A DNA stretch of 64,000 nucleotides, taken from the NCBI RefSeq assembly GCF_963973895.1, contig NZ_CAXBBF010000002.1; one strand, given 5' to 3'. Under the pieces are notes generated by a model, which saw only the letters and a program-made list of their open reading frames with translations, had not been told where the DNA came from and did no database searches. Every line of letters starts with the position of its first letter. The first letter of the stretch is position 1. This DNA is from Porticoccus sp950063125 (GTDB lineage Bacteria; Pseudomonadota; Gammaproteobacteria; Pseudomonadales; Porticoccaceae). Shown here piece by piece: positions 22,704-31,913 of this stretch. Made by a program: the position numbers and the translations under genes.

Positions 22704-23450
22704 TCATGATTGGCGTTGCCTTCTTGCTACCAACAGCAATGCACCCAGACCGAGGCCAACTAACGGGAGAGAACCCGGTACTGGCAATGCGGTTGGAGGG
22801 GTGGGGTCGGTGGGCGTATCCGGGTTATCAGGATTGGTTCCCGGGTCACCCAGAAAGAAGCTATCGATGCCCAGATCAGCACGATCACCAAACGTGCTGT
22901 GTGCAACAACTTCGAGCGTCTGAATCTCACTCGCTGCAGTAAAGATCAAGGTCTGCCAGATCCAGTCAGCAGCTTCCCCGAAAGTCGGCAGCTCCATAGG
23001 TGCAGAGTTCTGCGATTCCGCTCCAAAGATAATTTCCCAGTAGCCTCCGGCTTCAGAAAAATCACTGTGGCTGATACTCTGTTCAAACGAGATCTCGTAT
23101 TGCTGCCCAATCACCAATCCGCCCAGACCGACCTGCAGAGCACTTTCGACGTAAGGCGATCCCGCCCTGCCGTCCCAGCCAATGCCATGCAGAAAATCAC
23201 CGCCAGTGCTACTGGCCTTCCAGGTAAAGCCTCGGAAATTCGTGCTGGCATTAAACACATCCGGTGTCCCTTCAGTGGTTGTCCAGCCGGGCGGGACATC
23301 GGAATTGAATGAATTTGTATTTCCTGTATACCCTTCGAACCCTCCATTTTCGAAGGCATCGAGTAAAGCGGCAGAGGCATTCCCACCTACGAGAAGCAGG
23401 CTCGACGCCAGGAAAAGAGACGGAATCTTACTTTTAATTCCTAATAACAT
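22704..23450 (-). CDS. PEP-CTERM sorting-domain surface protein
   Basis: A 248-residue exported protein. A signal peptide (about 1-26, ending GGNASA) is followed by a carbohydrate-binding-like beta domain (FENGGFEGYTGNTNSF ... GWTTTEGTPDVFN). A Pro/Asp/Thr linker comes next, then a C-terminal tripartite sorting signal: VPGSLPL, a hydrophobic helix (VGLGLGALLLVA) and a basic tail RRQRQS. Such tails are cut by exosortase, which is not in this window. The ATG at 23450 has GGAGA 6 nt upstream, and upstream residues are not signal-like. It is probably secreted to the matrix together with polysaccharide. Confidence 0.88.
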   Translation of the reverse strand: MLLGIKSKIPSLFLASSLLLVGGNASAALLDAFENGGFEGYTGNTNSFNSDVPPGWTTTEGTPDVFNASTNFRGFTWKASSTGGDFLHGIGWDGRAGSPYVESALQVGLGGLVIGQQYEISFEQSISHSDFSEAGGYWEIIFGAESQNSAPMELPTFGEAADWIWQTLIFTAASEIQTLEVVAHSTFGDRADLGIDSFFLGDPGTNPDNPDTPTDPTPPTALPVPGSLPLVGLGLGALLLVARRQRQS

Positions 23451-23716
23451 ATTGATTCTCCATGCTTGAATTAATTGATACGCACCACTTTGATCCTTGC
23501 GGTACTGTCGAAAAGCTAAACAAGTGGTCAATGTATTTTGAGGCATAAATTATGCCAATCGCATAAAATATATAATTTACAGCATGTTACCGTAAATGAG
23601 GGCCATTCTTCGCTCCCACATTGTAAAATTACCTGACACTTCAATTTGAAATATTGTCTATTGTCTGTAGAAAAGGGGACCCGTATACACGCCCACCCCT
23701 TTAGGTTCTGGCCGCA

Positions 23717-24292
23717 TCAACGTTTCCGCGTCGCGGCAAGACCCTGCCAATCCTCCAGCTCAAGCAGAGGTTGCTCGGCCCGAAAACGCGCATACAGCGC
23801 AACGCCAAACGGATCTTCCAGAATGCCCACCTCCACACCCTTACTGCGCAACAGCAGCTCAGTACCCGAGGCATTGCTGACATCGCCCACCACCACTCGG
23901 GCAAAACCGCGCATGTGAAGCAAGGTGGCACAAACGTCACAGGGACGCAGTGAAGTGAATAGCGTGGTACGGCTGAAATCCAGCCGTCCGGCATCACGAA
24001 TGGCCGCAGTTTCACCGTGGTTATAGGGGTGATTCTCCTGCACTAGGGTATTGTGGCCCTTCCCAACAATGCGGCGCGAGGCATTATCGACAATCACCGC
24101 TCCGATGGGGCAGCCGCCTTCGTCATAACTTTTCTTCGCCAGCAATACCGCAATGCGCATCAAATCGGCATCGCTCAGTCGCCGGGCAAACGCTTCATCC
24201 ATCAGCACCGGCAAGCTTGTCGTCGGCATATGGGCAACGGTGGTGAGCACCTCATCCGTAACAGGGGTAAGACTGTCAAACAGTGTGTTCAT
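23717..24292 (-). CDS. Yeast-type cytosine/nucleoside deaminase
   Basis: A 191-residue zinc deaminase of the cytidine-deaminase fold. The zinc motifs are HGETAAIRDAGRL (His plus catalytic Glu) and SLRPCDVCATLLH (PCxxC). It also shares GGCPIGAVIVDN, GKGHNTLVQEN and VVVGDVSNASGTELLLRSKG with fungal FCY1-type cytosine deaminase, and resembles it more than bacterial TadA. It would deaminate cytosine or a related base. It stands alone. Confidence 0.85.
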   Translation of the reverse strand: MNTLFDSLTPVTDEVLTTVAHMPTTSLPVLMDEAFARRLSDADLMRIAVLLAKKSYDEGGCPIGAVIVDNASRRIVGKGHNTLVQENHPYNHGETAAIRDAGRLDFSRTTLFTSLRPCDVCATLLHMRGFARVVVGDVSNASGTELLLRSKGVEVGILEDPFGVALYARFRAEQPLLELEDWQGLAATRKR

Positions 24293-24601
24293 GATTAGTA
24301 TCCATCTCTATCAAGCAGCTATATTGGTGACAAATCTCGAGCGACCGAGGTAAACGGGTCCTGAATAATTTTTTCACATGTCTACTCATGTTTAATGATG
24401 GTGCTACAAAACAGCATTAATGGTGAATAATTTTTACGCTGGTCCCATACCCTATACCCCACCCCAATATCTCAAGAAACCTGTATTCAGGTTGCAGCAC
24501 AAGAATTCACCGAGGCGCCAGGGGCAGGGAAACAGGCAACCAACAGACTGCTCGACCTAACCGGAAAAGGATTTGGCAAACTGGCTGCCAAAACGCGCTA
24601 T
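24293..24601. other. Intergenic stretch without a gene
   Basis: About 310 bases. The only pattern seen is a 12-bp direct repeat, TGAATAATTTTT, near 24362 and 24424. No ORF, RNA or terminator is convincing. Confidence 0.5.
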
Positions 24602-24973
24602 TCACTCTTGTGCCGCCGCTTCACTGTCCAGCACCCGCCCCTCCGGGTCGAGTTCCCGGCGATAGTGTTCTATCAGGCAGACCTGTTCCATCATTCTGCT
24701 TTTAAAAGACTCCGTTTTATCGTTGAACTGGATGCCGACCCGGAATCCCTTGGCACAGGGGATGCGTCGCGTCACCCGACCGGAGATCCGGTAATCCAGT
24801 TGCAGTGAGAGAATGTACATTGTCACAGCGGTGCCCGGAGAGAACGCCCGTGGCAGTTGGCAGGCAAGGCCACCCTGGCTGATATCGCAGAGGCTGGCCT
24901 GCTCGCCGCTGCTGCTCTCTTCAGAGGAAACGAGAATGGGAAAATCTGAGGGGTGGCGGATAAAGTGTCGCAT
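24602..24973 (-). CDS. PilZ-domain protein
   Basis: A 123-residue single-domain PilZ protein, a likely cyclic-di-GMP receptor. The N-terminal RHxxR element (MRHFIRHPSDFPI) and the D-x-S-x-x-G element (CDISQGGLACQLP) of the c-di-GMP site are both present, followed by the beta-barrel segments (GRVTRRIPCAKGFRVGIQF). It stands alone, so its effector partner cannot be inferred. Confidence 0.88.
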   Translation of the reverse strand: MRHFIRHPSDFPILVSSEESSSGEQASLCDISQGGLACQLPRAFSPGTAVTMYILSLQLDYRISGRVTRRIPCAKGFRVGIQFNDKTESFKSRMMEQVCLIEHYRRELDPEGRVLDSEAAAQE

Positions 24974-25149
24974 AGGCCTACCTCCCTGTGGGTATATTGC
25001 CCATAGTAGGACATCTGCAAGTCATGCGCTGCCCGATAAAGAAACAAAGCATGTAATCCGAAATCCGGAGCCCCAAGCGTGGCGCGAACAGATGCCCAGT
25101 CGGATGACTGTTTTAAGTGGACTATCCGACCGGGTCTTTTGTGTCCGCT

Positions 25150-26415
25150 TTATTGCGACAGTTTTTTCGGTTTTGCCAGCCACTCATGGCCTTTCAACAT
25201 GACTTGCCAGTAAAGCATTGGCAGTTGTTTTGCCTTTAGCCACCAAGCTGCCCGAGTGGCTTTAGTGCCATCGTTCACCCAGGTCGGGAAAGTTGGCTGA
25301 AGCACGCCACCGTAGCCGAATTCGGCGAGGACAATCCGACCTCGCTCGACAGTGAGCGGACAGGACCCATAACCGAGGTATTCAGCCGTCGACGGCTGGC
25401 CATTGAGATGCGCGATCAGGTTTTCAGCCACCACCGGAGCCTGCTTGCGAACGGCAGCAGCGGTTTTGGCGTTGGTCGTGCCGCTGACATCCCCCAGGCC
25501 AAAAATATTTTCATGGTGGCTGTGACGGAGCGTATCGCTCTTCAAATCCAGCCAGCCAGCTTCGTTAGCCAGGCTGGATTCGCGGATGAATGCAGGTGCC
25601 CGCTGGGGTGGCACTGCGTGAAGCATATCAAAACTGATTTCCCGATCCTGGCTGCCGCCCTCGGCATCCGAGATACGAAATACGGCTTTCTGGGCAGGGC
25701 CATTAACCGAGACCAGATTGCTGTGATAATTGACATCAATCCCGTAGCGATCGATGTAGGACTGCAGGGCCGGCACATAGTCCGGCACACCAAACAGCAC
25801 GGCACCGGCGTTGTGGAACTGAACCGAAAGATTGTCCAACACACCATTGCGGCGCCAGTGATCCGATGACAGGTACAGGGCCTTCTGGGGGGCACCGGCA
25901 CATTTGATGGGCATCGGCGGCTGGCTGAACAATGCAGTGCCTTTTTTCATTTTCTGGACCATTTCCCAGGTGTATTGGGCCATACCCTCCTGATAATTAG
26001 AGGTGACACCATTTTGTCCCAGACTTTCCGCCAGCCCGTCAATGCCAGCCCAGTTCAGTTCCAGCCCGGGAGCAAGCACCAGGGTCTTGTAGCCCAGAAC
26101 CGTGCCATCCGAGAGCGTTACACAATTCTGACCTGGCTCCAGGGATACAACCTGTTGTTGATGCCAGGTGACAAAACCGGGCATCACCTTGGCCATCGCC
26201 TTGGCTGTGATCTCCGGGCGAAAGACGCCCCCGCCCACCATGGTCCATCCGGGCTGATAATGGTGTGTATCCGACGGTTCAATAATGGCTATTTCCAGTT
26301 TTCGGTCACGTTTGTGGAGGCTGGCCGCCACCGCAATACCCCCGGCACCGCCACCGACAATCAGGACGGAATAGGTTTTTTTGGGCTGCATGTGATTTGG
26401 GTCTTGATTACTCAT
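25150..26415 (-). CDS. sqr: Type II sulfide:quinone oxidoreductase
   Basis: A 421-residue two-dinucleotide-fold flavoprotein that oxidises sulfide to a persulfide and reduces the quinone pool. The FAD motif is GGGAGGIAVA near residues 20-29. The catalytic cysteines are probably those in PIKCAGAPQKALYLS and GYGSCPLTVERG, the type II (mitochondrial SQRDL-like) arrangement. The second FAD motif is FGLGDVSGTTNAKTAAAVRKQAP. The C-terminal hydrophobic stretch (AWWLKAKQLPMLYWQVML) would sit on the membrane. It lies 130 nt downstream of a persulfide dioxygenase-rhodanese gene. Confidence 0.9.
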   Translation of the reverse strand: MSNQDPNHMQPKKTYSVLIVGGGAGGIAVAASLHKRDRKLEIAIIEPSDTHHYQPGWTMVGGGVFRPEITAKAMAKVMPGFVTWHQQQVVSLEPGQNCVTLSDGTVLGYKTLVLAPGLELNWAGIDGLAESLGQNGVTSNYQEGMAQYTWEMVQKMKKGTALFSQPPMPIKCAGAPQKALYLSSDHWRRNGVLDNLSVQFHNAGAVLFGVPDYVPALQSYIDRYGIDVNYHSNLVSVNGPAQKAVFRISDAEGGSQDREISFDMLHAVPPQRAPAFIRESSLANEAGWLDLKSDTLRHSHHENIFGLGDVSGTTNAKTAAAVRKQAPVVAENLIAHLNGQPSTAEYLGYGSCPLTVERGRIVLAEFGYGGVLQPTFPTWVNDGTKATRAAWWLKAKQLPMLYWQVMLKGHEWLAKPKKLSQ

Positions 26416-26479
26416 GGCTAGGACCTCCTGTTTTCATACCAAACCTGTTCACTGGAATGACGGGATAGACGCCACTTCA

Positions 26480-26512
26480 ATTTAGTTATATGTATATACA
26501 ATAAAAGAATAA
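26480..26512. promoter_or_regulatory. AT-rich palindromic promoter region ahead of sqr
   Basis: The gap between the sulfide genes contains TGTATATACA (26491-26500), a perfect 10-bp palindrome in an AT-rich setting (TTATATGTATATACAATAA). It may be an operator or a -10 region for sqr. Persulfide-sensing ArsR-type regulators bind AT-rich palindromes, but no such regulator is encoded nearby. Confidence 0.3.
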
Positions 26513-26545
26513 GCAGTCTAGCAAGGACGGCTTTGACTGAACACC

Positions 26546-27583
26546 TTACAGAGAGGCAATGATGCCGCCCCGGAGGCTGGCGACCTGCTGAATGCCGGCC
26601 TCAGTCAGAATCGACACGGCCATCGCTGAACGCCGCCCGGACCGACACAGTGCAACGACGGGCCTATCGCCCGGCACCTCGGCCGCCTGCTGCCGGAGTT
26701 TGTCCAGGGGAATCAGCAGGTCAGACTGGAGAACCGGAGACTTATCCGAGCGAACCTCATCGATATCCCGCACATCCAGCAGTGTGACCTCTGAACGGTG
26801 GGACTGCAGCCAGTCAATATCCACCTCCGGGACACCGGCATAGGTCACTTTGATATCACCCCAATCGGGCTCTTCCGGCAATGAACCATTTTCCGGACAG
26901 CCACTGCGGTGATTGGCTGGAACTGCCTCGTCAATTTTCTTGGGGTGCGGCAGTTTCATGGCATGCATGTATTCAACAAAGTCGTGCTCATCAGCACCCC
27001 CGCCGACACGGGCGTTAAAGGCTTTTTCCTCGCCGATCGTACTCTGAGTCCTGCCGTTGTAATCGTGTGCGGGATAGACCCTATAGTGATCCGGCAGGCT
27101 GAACAGCTTTTCAGTGATCGAGTGGAACAGATTGTGGGCACTGCCCTCCTGAAAATCACTGCGACCACAGCCCCGTATCAACAGCGTATCGCCGGTAAAA
27201 ACCATCGCCTGATCTTCCAGCACATAGCTCATGCAGCCATTGGTGTGCCCGGGGGTTGAGAGTGCTTTCAGCTGAATTCCATCAACACCAAAGACCTGCG
27301 CGTCTTCCAGGGCAAGATTGACGTGCTCCGCACCGATCACTTTTGCCGAGGCGATCTGGCAACCGGTCTTTTGCTGCAACAACCAGGCTGCTGTCACATG
27401 GTCGGCGTGGGCATGGGTATCCACCACCAGCGCCAGTGACAGATCCAACTCCCGGAGAAGCGCCATGTCCCGCTGGGCCTGCTCAAATACGGGGTCGATA
27501 AGAATCGCCCGCCGGGTTGTTTCATCGGCCAGCAGATACGTATAGGTGGAAGAGGTATTGTCAAATAACTGCCTGAATAACAT
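26546..27583 (-). CDS. Persulfide dioxygenase-rhodanese fusion
   Basis: A 345-residue fusion. The N-terminal ETHE1-type metallo-beta-lactamase domain (about 1-225) has THAHADHVTAAWLL, STPGHTNGCMSYV and FTGDTLLIRGCGRSDFQEG, giving the mononuclear-iron ligands. The C-terminal rhodanese domain (about 255-345) has the active-site loop ALCRSGRRSAMAV with the catalytic Cys. It would oxidise glutathione persulfide to sulfite and move sulfane sulfur to thiosulfate. The ATG at 27583 has GAAGGA 7 nt upstream, and a longer frame is not family-like. It works with sqr just downstream. Confidence 0.92.
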   Translation of the reverse strand: MLFRQLFDNTSSTYTYLLADETTRRAILIDPVFEQAQRDMALLRELDLSLALVVDTHAHADHVTAAWLLQQKTGCQIASAKVIGAEHVNLALEDAQVFGVDGIQLKALSTPGHTNGCMSYVLEDQAMVFTGDTLLIRGCGRSDFQEGSAHNLFHSITEKLFSLPDHYRVYPAHDYNGRTQSTIGEEKAFNARVGGGADEHDFVEYMHAMKLPHPKKIDEAVPANHRSGCPENGSLPEEPDWGDIKVTYAGVPEVDIDWLQSHRSEVTLLDVRDIDEVRSDKSPVLQSDLLIPLDKLRQQAAEVPGDRPVVALCRSGRRSAMAVSILTEAGIQQVASLRGGIIASL

Positions 27584-27600
27584 AAAACATCCTTCTATTG

Positions 27601-27640
27601 ATGGTTGTATCTGTTTGATTATGGTTGAATCTGGTTGATC
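27601..27640. repeat. Four 10-bp-phased direct repeats (iterons)
   Basis: Four consecutive decamers read ATGGTTGTAT, CTGTTTGATT, ATGGTTGAAT and CTGGTTGATC, sharing (A/C)TG(G/T)TTG. Viewed as two 20-mers they differ at 3 positions. The repeat unit is one helical turn, so the same face of DNA is presented four times. The array lies between the divergent persulfide-dioxygenase and RND-efflux genes, 18 nt behind the former's start codon. Confidence 0.7.
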
Positions 27641-27777
27641 TTGCATAAGACAAAACAATTGGACGAGCGTTTATCGCCAATCATACATAACTGTGTAAAA
27701 TGTTTGCTTACCCTTCGCGGTGCCGGATTTTTTACCTCCGCAACACCCGCCTCAAAAGAAAAGTGTTCGTTGATCCT

Positions 27778-28878
27778 ATGAAAACTACCGCCAGACTGAT
27801 TACTGTTATTGTCGTGCTAACCCTGGTTCTGGGCAGCCTGTTCGCCTGGAAGATGCAGCAGATAAAACAGCAGCAAGCCCTGATGAGTCAGGCTCCACCC
27901 CCCTCGGTGGTAGAAGCAACCCGTGTGGTGGAAGATTCCTGGCCGCAGTCACTCTCGGCTATCGGGAGTGTACGGGCAGTCAACGGTATACGGATTGCCA
28001 ACGAGATGGCGGGCGTGGTTGAGAGCATTGAATTTGAATCCGGCCAGCAGGTCAGTGCCGGCGATCTGCTTTTAAAACTAAACACCGATACGGACCAGGC
28101 CGCGCTGGAAACCCTGAAAGCCGAGCAGCGGCTGGCGCTTCAGCAATTCGAGCGCTATTCCAATCTGATCAAGGGAAAAACCATTTCCCAGTCGGTTTTT
28201 GATGAAGCAAAAGCCACTCTGGAAGCCGCTGAGGCCCGGGTTCACGAACAACAGGCCATTTTGAACAAGAAACGTATCCGGGCCCCTTTCGATAGCATTA
28301 TCGGTCTGCGCATGGTCGACCTCGGTCAGTTTCTTCAAGTGGGCACTCCCATCGTCGAGCTCAGTATGCTCGATCCCATCTATGTTGATTTTACAATTCC
28401 AGAACGGGAGCTCCCGCACATCAGTGTGGGGGACAGGGTTGAAATCCGTGTTACTGCCCACCCTGGACAGCTTTTCAGTGGTGCAGTACTGGCCTTGGAG
28501 ACCTCCGTCAGCACGGAAAGCCGAACCCTTACCGTGCGCGCCGAATTACCCAACCCGGAACACCAGCTGCGACCGGGGATGTTTGCCAATGTCCGCACCT
28601 ATCGCGGCCAGCAGGATCAAGTACTCACTCTGCCGCGCACGGCGATTTCCTATAACACCTATGGCGACTTTGTGTTTGTCATCGAGTCCGGGGAAGATCA
28701 GCAAAAAACAGTGCAGCGGCGTAGTGTTACCACTGGCGAAGTCCGGGACGGCAGGGTATCTGTCACCAGCGGCGTAAAGAAAGATGAACAGGTGGTTGCC
28801 ACCGGCCTGCTGCGACTGCGCAATGGCCAGGCCGTTGAGATTGTCGACTCGGTGACCTCCGACAAGGCTGCCAACTGA
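27778..28878 (+). CDS. RND efflux periplasmic adaptor (membrane fusion protein)
   Basis: A 366-residue HlyD/AcrA-type adaptor. An N-terminal membrane anchor (ITVIVVLTLVLGSLFAW) is followed by a lipoyl half-motif (GVVESIEFESGQQVSAGDLLLKLNT). A short alpha-helical hairpin (about 95-170) and the second lipoyl half (RAPFDSIIGLRMVDLGQFLQVGTPIVEL) come next, then beta-barrel and membrane-proximal domains. It links the inner-membrane pump to an outer-membrane channel, which is not encoded here. The start is set at the ATG at 27778 before the membrane anchor, although a clear ribosome-binding site is lacking. Its TGA overlaps the pump's ATG by one base. Confidence 0.9.
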   Translation: MKTTARLITVIVVLTLVLGSLFAWKMQQIKQQQALMSQAPPPSVVEATRVVEDSWPQSLSAIGSVRAVNGIRIANEMAGVVESIEFESGQQVSAGDLLLKLNTDTDQAALETLKAEQRLALQQFERYSNLIKGKTISQSVFDEAKATLEAAEARVHEQQAILNKKRIRAPFDSIIGLRMVDLGQFLQVGTPIVELSMLDPIYVDFTIPERELPHISVGDRVEIRVTAHPGQLFSGAVLALETSVSTESRTLTVRAELPNPEHQLRPGMFANVRTYRGQQDQVLTLPRTAISYNTYGDFVFVIESGEDQQKTVQRRSVTTGEVRDGRVSVTSGVKKDEQVVATGLLRLRNGQAVEIVDSVTSDKAAN

Positions 28879-31800
28879 TGCGTTTTACGGATATTTTTGT
28901 TCGCCGACCGGTGCTGGCCACCGTGGTCAGCTTGCTCATTCTTCTGATGGGGTTGCGCGCAATTCTTGAACTGGAGGTCCGTCAGTACCCGGAGCTGGAG
29001 AGCACAACGGTAACGGTCTCCACGGCCTATCCCGGGGCGGACTCAGAACTGGTCAAGGGTTTCGTGACCATCCCGTTGCAGCAGGCCATTGCTGAAGCCG
29101 AGGGGATAGACTACCTCTCCTCCACCAGCCAGCAGGGTATTTCGACCATCGAGGCCAGAATGGTCCTGAACTACGACGCCAATGATGCACTGGCAGAAAT
29201 TCAGGCCAAGGTCGCCTCGAAGCGGGATGTGTTGCCGGAAGCCGTGCGTGACCCGGTGATCAGTTCGACCACCGGGGACAGCACCGCGCTGATGTATATC
29301 GCTTTCTACAGCGACACCATCAAGGTTCCACAGATTACTGACTACCTTACCCGACAGGTGCAGCCGAGACTGCAGGCGCTGGCCGGGGTCGGCAAGGCCG
29401 AGTTGATGGGCAGGACCTTTGCCCAGCGGGTCTGGATTGATCCGCAGCGACTGGCCGCAATCGACATGACCCCACGCGACCTGATCGAAATTCTGCTGGA
29501 CAACAATTATCTCGCCGGTATCGGCAGCACCCGGGACGAACTGGTGCGCATTGATCTGACCAGCAACACCGACGTCAACAATCCGGAGCAATTCCGCAAT
29601 CTGGTCATTAAACAGACCGACGACAGCATTATTCGTCTCGGCGATATCGCCCGCAGCGAGCTGGGATCACAGACCTACGACTCCATCAACAACTACAAAG
29701 GCAAGCCCTCGACCTACATCGCCATCGAGATCGCACCGGGTGCCAACCCCCTGGATGTTGCCGCACTGGTGCGCGCCGAATTGCCGGATATTCGCTCACA
29801 GCTGCCCGAAGGCATGCTGGTTGAACTGCCCTACGATGCCTCGGAATTTATCGACAGCTCCATCAAGGAAGTCATCAAAACCCTGGGCGAAGCGGTGATT
29901 ATCGTCCTGCTGGTGATCTTTCTTACACTGGGCTCCCTTCGTGCCGCTATCGTTCCATCCATTGCTGTACCACTGTCGCTGATCGGTGGCGCACTGATCA
30001 TGTTGATGCTGGGCTTCTCCCTAAATCTGCTGACACTGCTGGCGATGGTGCTGGCCATTGGCCTGGTGGTGGATGACGCCATCATTATTGTGGAGAACGT
30101 TCACCGACATATCGAAAACGGTGAAAGCCGCTTCGAGGCAGCCCTGAACGGTGCCCGTGAGATGGCAACCCCGATTATCGCCATGACCACCACCCTGGTG
30201 GCCGTTTACGCCCCGATCGGTTTCATGGGTGGGCTGGTTGGCTCCCTCTTCACCGAGTTTGCCTTTACGCTGGCGGGTGCCGTGCTGATATCCGGGGTGG
30301 TCGCCCTGACCCTGTCCCCCATGATATCCGGCAAGATACTCAAGCCCCACGGCAACCCATCCCGCTTTGAGGGGTTTGTGGAGCGTAGCTTCAACCGACT
30401 CGCCAGCAGTTATCGGCGCTCACTGGCTTTCGTGCTGCAATCAATCTGGGTGGTGGTTTTTTTTGCGCTGGTACTTCTCGCATCCATCTATTTCATGCTG
30501 CAGCTGAGCCAGAATGAGCTGGCGCCGCCAGAGGATCAGGGCATTCTCCTGTTTATGGGAACGGCACCCCAAACGGCAACACTTGAATATATGGAAGGTT
30601 ACGGCAACCAGATGCAGGAGATTTTTGAAGAACTGCCGGGTTATGACGAGACCTTCCTGCTGATCGGCCGAGGCAGTGCCAATTCCATGTTTGGCGGCTT
30701 CAAGATGAAACCCTGGGACGAGCGGGAGATATCCCAGTTCGAAGTGGAACCCCTCATGCAACAAGCCATGTCCAGAATCCCCGGCGTGCGCATTTCTGTG
30801 TTTCCCCGCCCGCCCATACCGGGAGCCGGCACTGGCCTGCCACTGCAGTTTGTAATCACCTCGGGTAAAAGCTATGAAGAGATTGATGCGCTGGCCGATG
30901 AACTGCTGGGAAGCGCCATGGCCAGCGGCAACTTCATGTTCCTGCAGAAATCCATTGAGATCGATCGCCCGATAAACAAAATTGTGATCGACCGCGACCG
31001 GGCTGCCGACCTGGGACTCTCCATGGGCGACATCGGTCGGTCGCTGTCCAATATGCTCGGCGGCGGCTACATCAACCGTTTTAACATGCAGGGCCGTTCC
31101 TATGAGGTGATTCCCCAGGTGGAGCGCAGTGCCCGGGCGTCAATAGACGACCTGAAGAGCTACTATATCCGGGCCGATTCAGGTGACCTGATTCCACTCA
31201 GCAACCTGGTGGATTTTGAGCAGCAGGTCGAACCCTCTTCCCGCACTCAACACAACCAGCTCAATGCCATCGCACTGGAAGGTGTCACCCAACCCGGCGT
31301 TGCCATGGGCGATGCCATCACATTTCTTGAGCAAAAAGCGGCAGAGCTGTTTCCGGCGGGTTTCAATTACGACTACAAAGGACAGTCGCGGCAATTCAAG
31401 CAACAGGGCAGCGCCCTGATGGTGACTTTTTTCCTCTCTCTGCTGGTCATTTACCTGGTGCTGGCCGCCCAGTTTGAAAGCTGGCGCGATCCGATCATTA
31501 TTCTGGTCACGGTGCCACTGTCGGTGGCCGGTGCCATGGCGTTTATCATGATGGGTGCAGCGACCATGAATATTTACACCCAGGTGGGCCTGATCACCCT
31601 GATCGGGGTGGTCAGTAAGAACGGTATTCTGATCGTGGAGTTTGCCAACCAGCTGCAGGCCGACCGACAACTCAGCAAGCTCGACGCCGTGATAGAGGCC
31701 TCGGCCATCCGGTTGCGTCCCATCCTGATGACCTCCGTGGCACTGGTGGTCGCCATGGTGCCGTTGTTAATGGCAGCGGGACCCGGTGCAGAAAGTCGCT

Positions 31801-31913
31801 TTGCCATTGGCCTGACCATTGCCACAGGGCTGGGTATCGGGACATTGCTGACCCTGTTTGTACTGCCAGCTTTCTACTGTCTGCTGGCGGGCAGTCACCA
31901 AAAAGCGCATTAA
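28878..31913 (+). CDS. RND multidrug efflux permease
   Basis: A 1011-residue HAE1-type proton antiporter with 12 transmembrane segments and two large periplasmic loops. RND motifs seen are FVRRPVLATVVSLLILLMG at the start, the TM4 proton-relay pair in GLVVDDAIIIVENVHRH (Asp-Asp), and the C-terminal VLAAQFESWRDPIIIL. It is similar in layout to MexF/OqxB/MexK-like pumps. It is slightly shorter than AcrB and lacks a long C-terminal tail. It is translated from TGATG coupling with the adaptor. No TetR or two-component regulator is adjacent. Confidence 0.95.
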   Translation: MRFTDIFVRRPVLATVVSLLILLMGLRAILELEVRQYPELESTTVTVSTAYPGADSELVKGFVTIPLQQAIAEAEGIDYLSSTSQQGISTIEARMVLNYDANDALAEIQAKVASKRDVLPEAVRDPVISSTTGDSTALMYIAFYSDTIKVPQITDYLTRQVQPRLQALAGVGKAELMGRTFAQRVWIDPQRLAAIDMTPRDLIEILLDNNYLAGIGSTRDELVRIDLTSNTDVNNPEQFRNLVIKQTDDSIIRLGDIARSELGSQTYDSINNYKGKPSTYIAIEIAPGANPLDVAALVRAELPDIRSQLPEGMLVELPYDASEFIDSSIKEVIKTLGEAVIIVLLVIFLTLGSLRAAIVPSIAVPLSLIGGALIMLMLGFSLNLLTLLAMVLAIGLVVDDAIIIVENVHRHIENGESRFEAALNGAREMATPIIAMTTTLVAVYAPIGFMGGLVGSLFTEFAFTLAGAVLISGVVALTLSPMISGKILKPHGNPSRFEGFVERSFNRLASSYRRSLAFVLQSIWVVVFFALVLLASIYFMLQLSQNELAPPEDQGILLFMGTAPQTATLEYMEGYGNQMQEIFEELPGYDETFLLIGRGSANSMFGGFKMKPWDEREISQFEVEPLMQQAMSRIPGVRISVFPRPPIPGAGTGLPLQFVITSGKSYEEIDALADELLGSAMASGNFMFLQKSIEIDRPINKIVIDRDRAADLGLSMGDIGRSLSNMLGGGYINRFNMQGRSYEVIPQVERSARASIDDLKSYYIRADSGDLIPLSNLVDFEQQVEPSSRTQHNQLNAIALEGVTQPGVAMGDAITFLEQKAAELFPAGFNYDYKGQSRQFKQQGSALMVTFFLSLLVIYLVLAAQFESWRDPIIILVTVPLSVAGAMAFIMMGAATMNIYTQVGLITLIGVVSKNGILIVEFANQLQADRQLSKLDAVIEASAIRLRPILMTSVALVVAMVPLLMAAGPGAESRFAIGLTIATGLGIGTLLTLFVLPAFYCLLAGSHQKAH

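Noticed and set aside
24362..24435. The 12-bp direct repeat TGAATAATTTTT as an attachment or operator site
   Set aside because: It is short and AT-rich enough to occur by chance, and no mobile gene or conserved partner lies between the copies.
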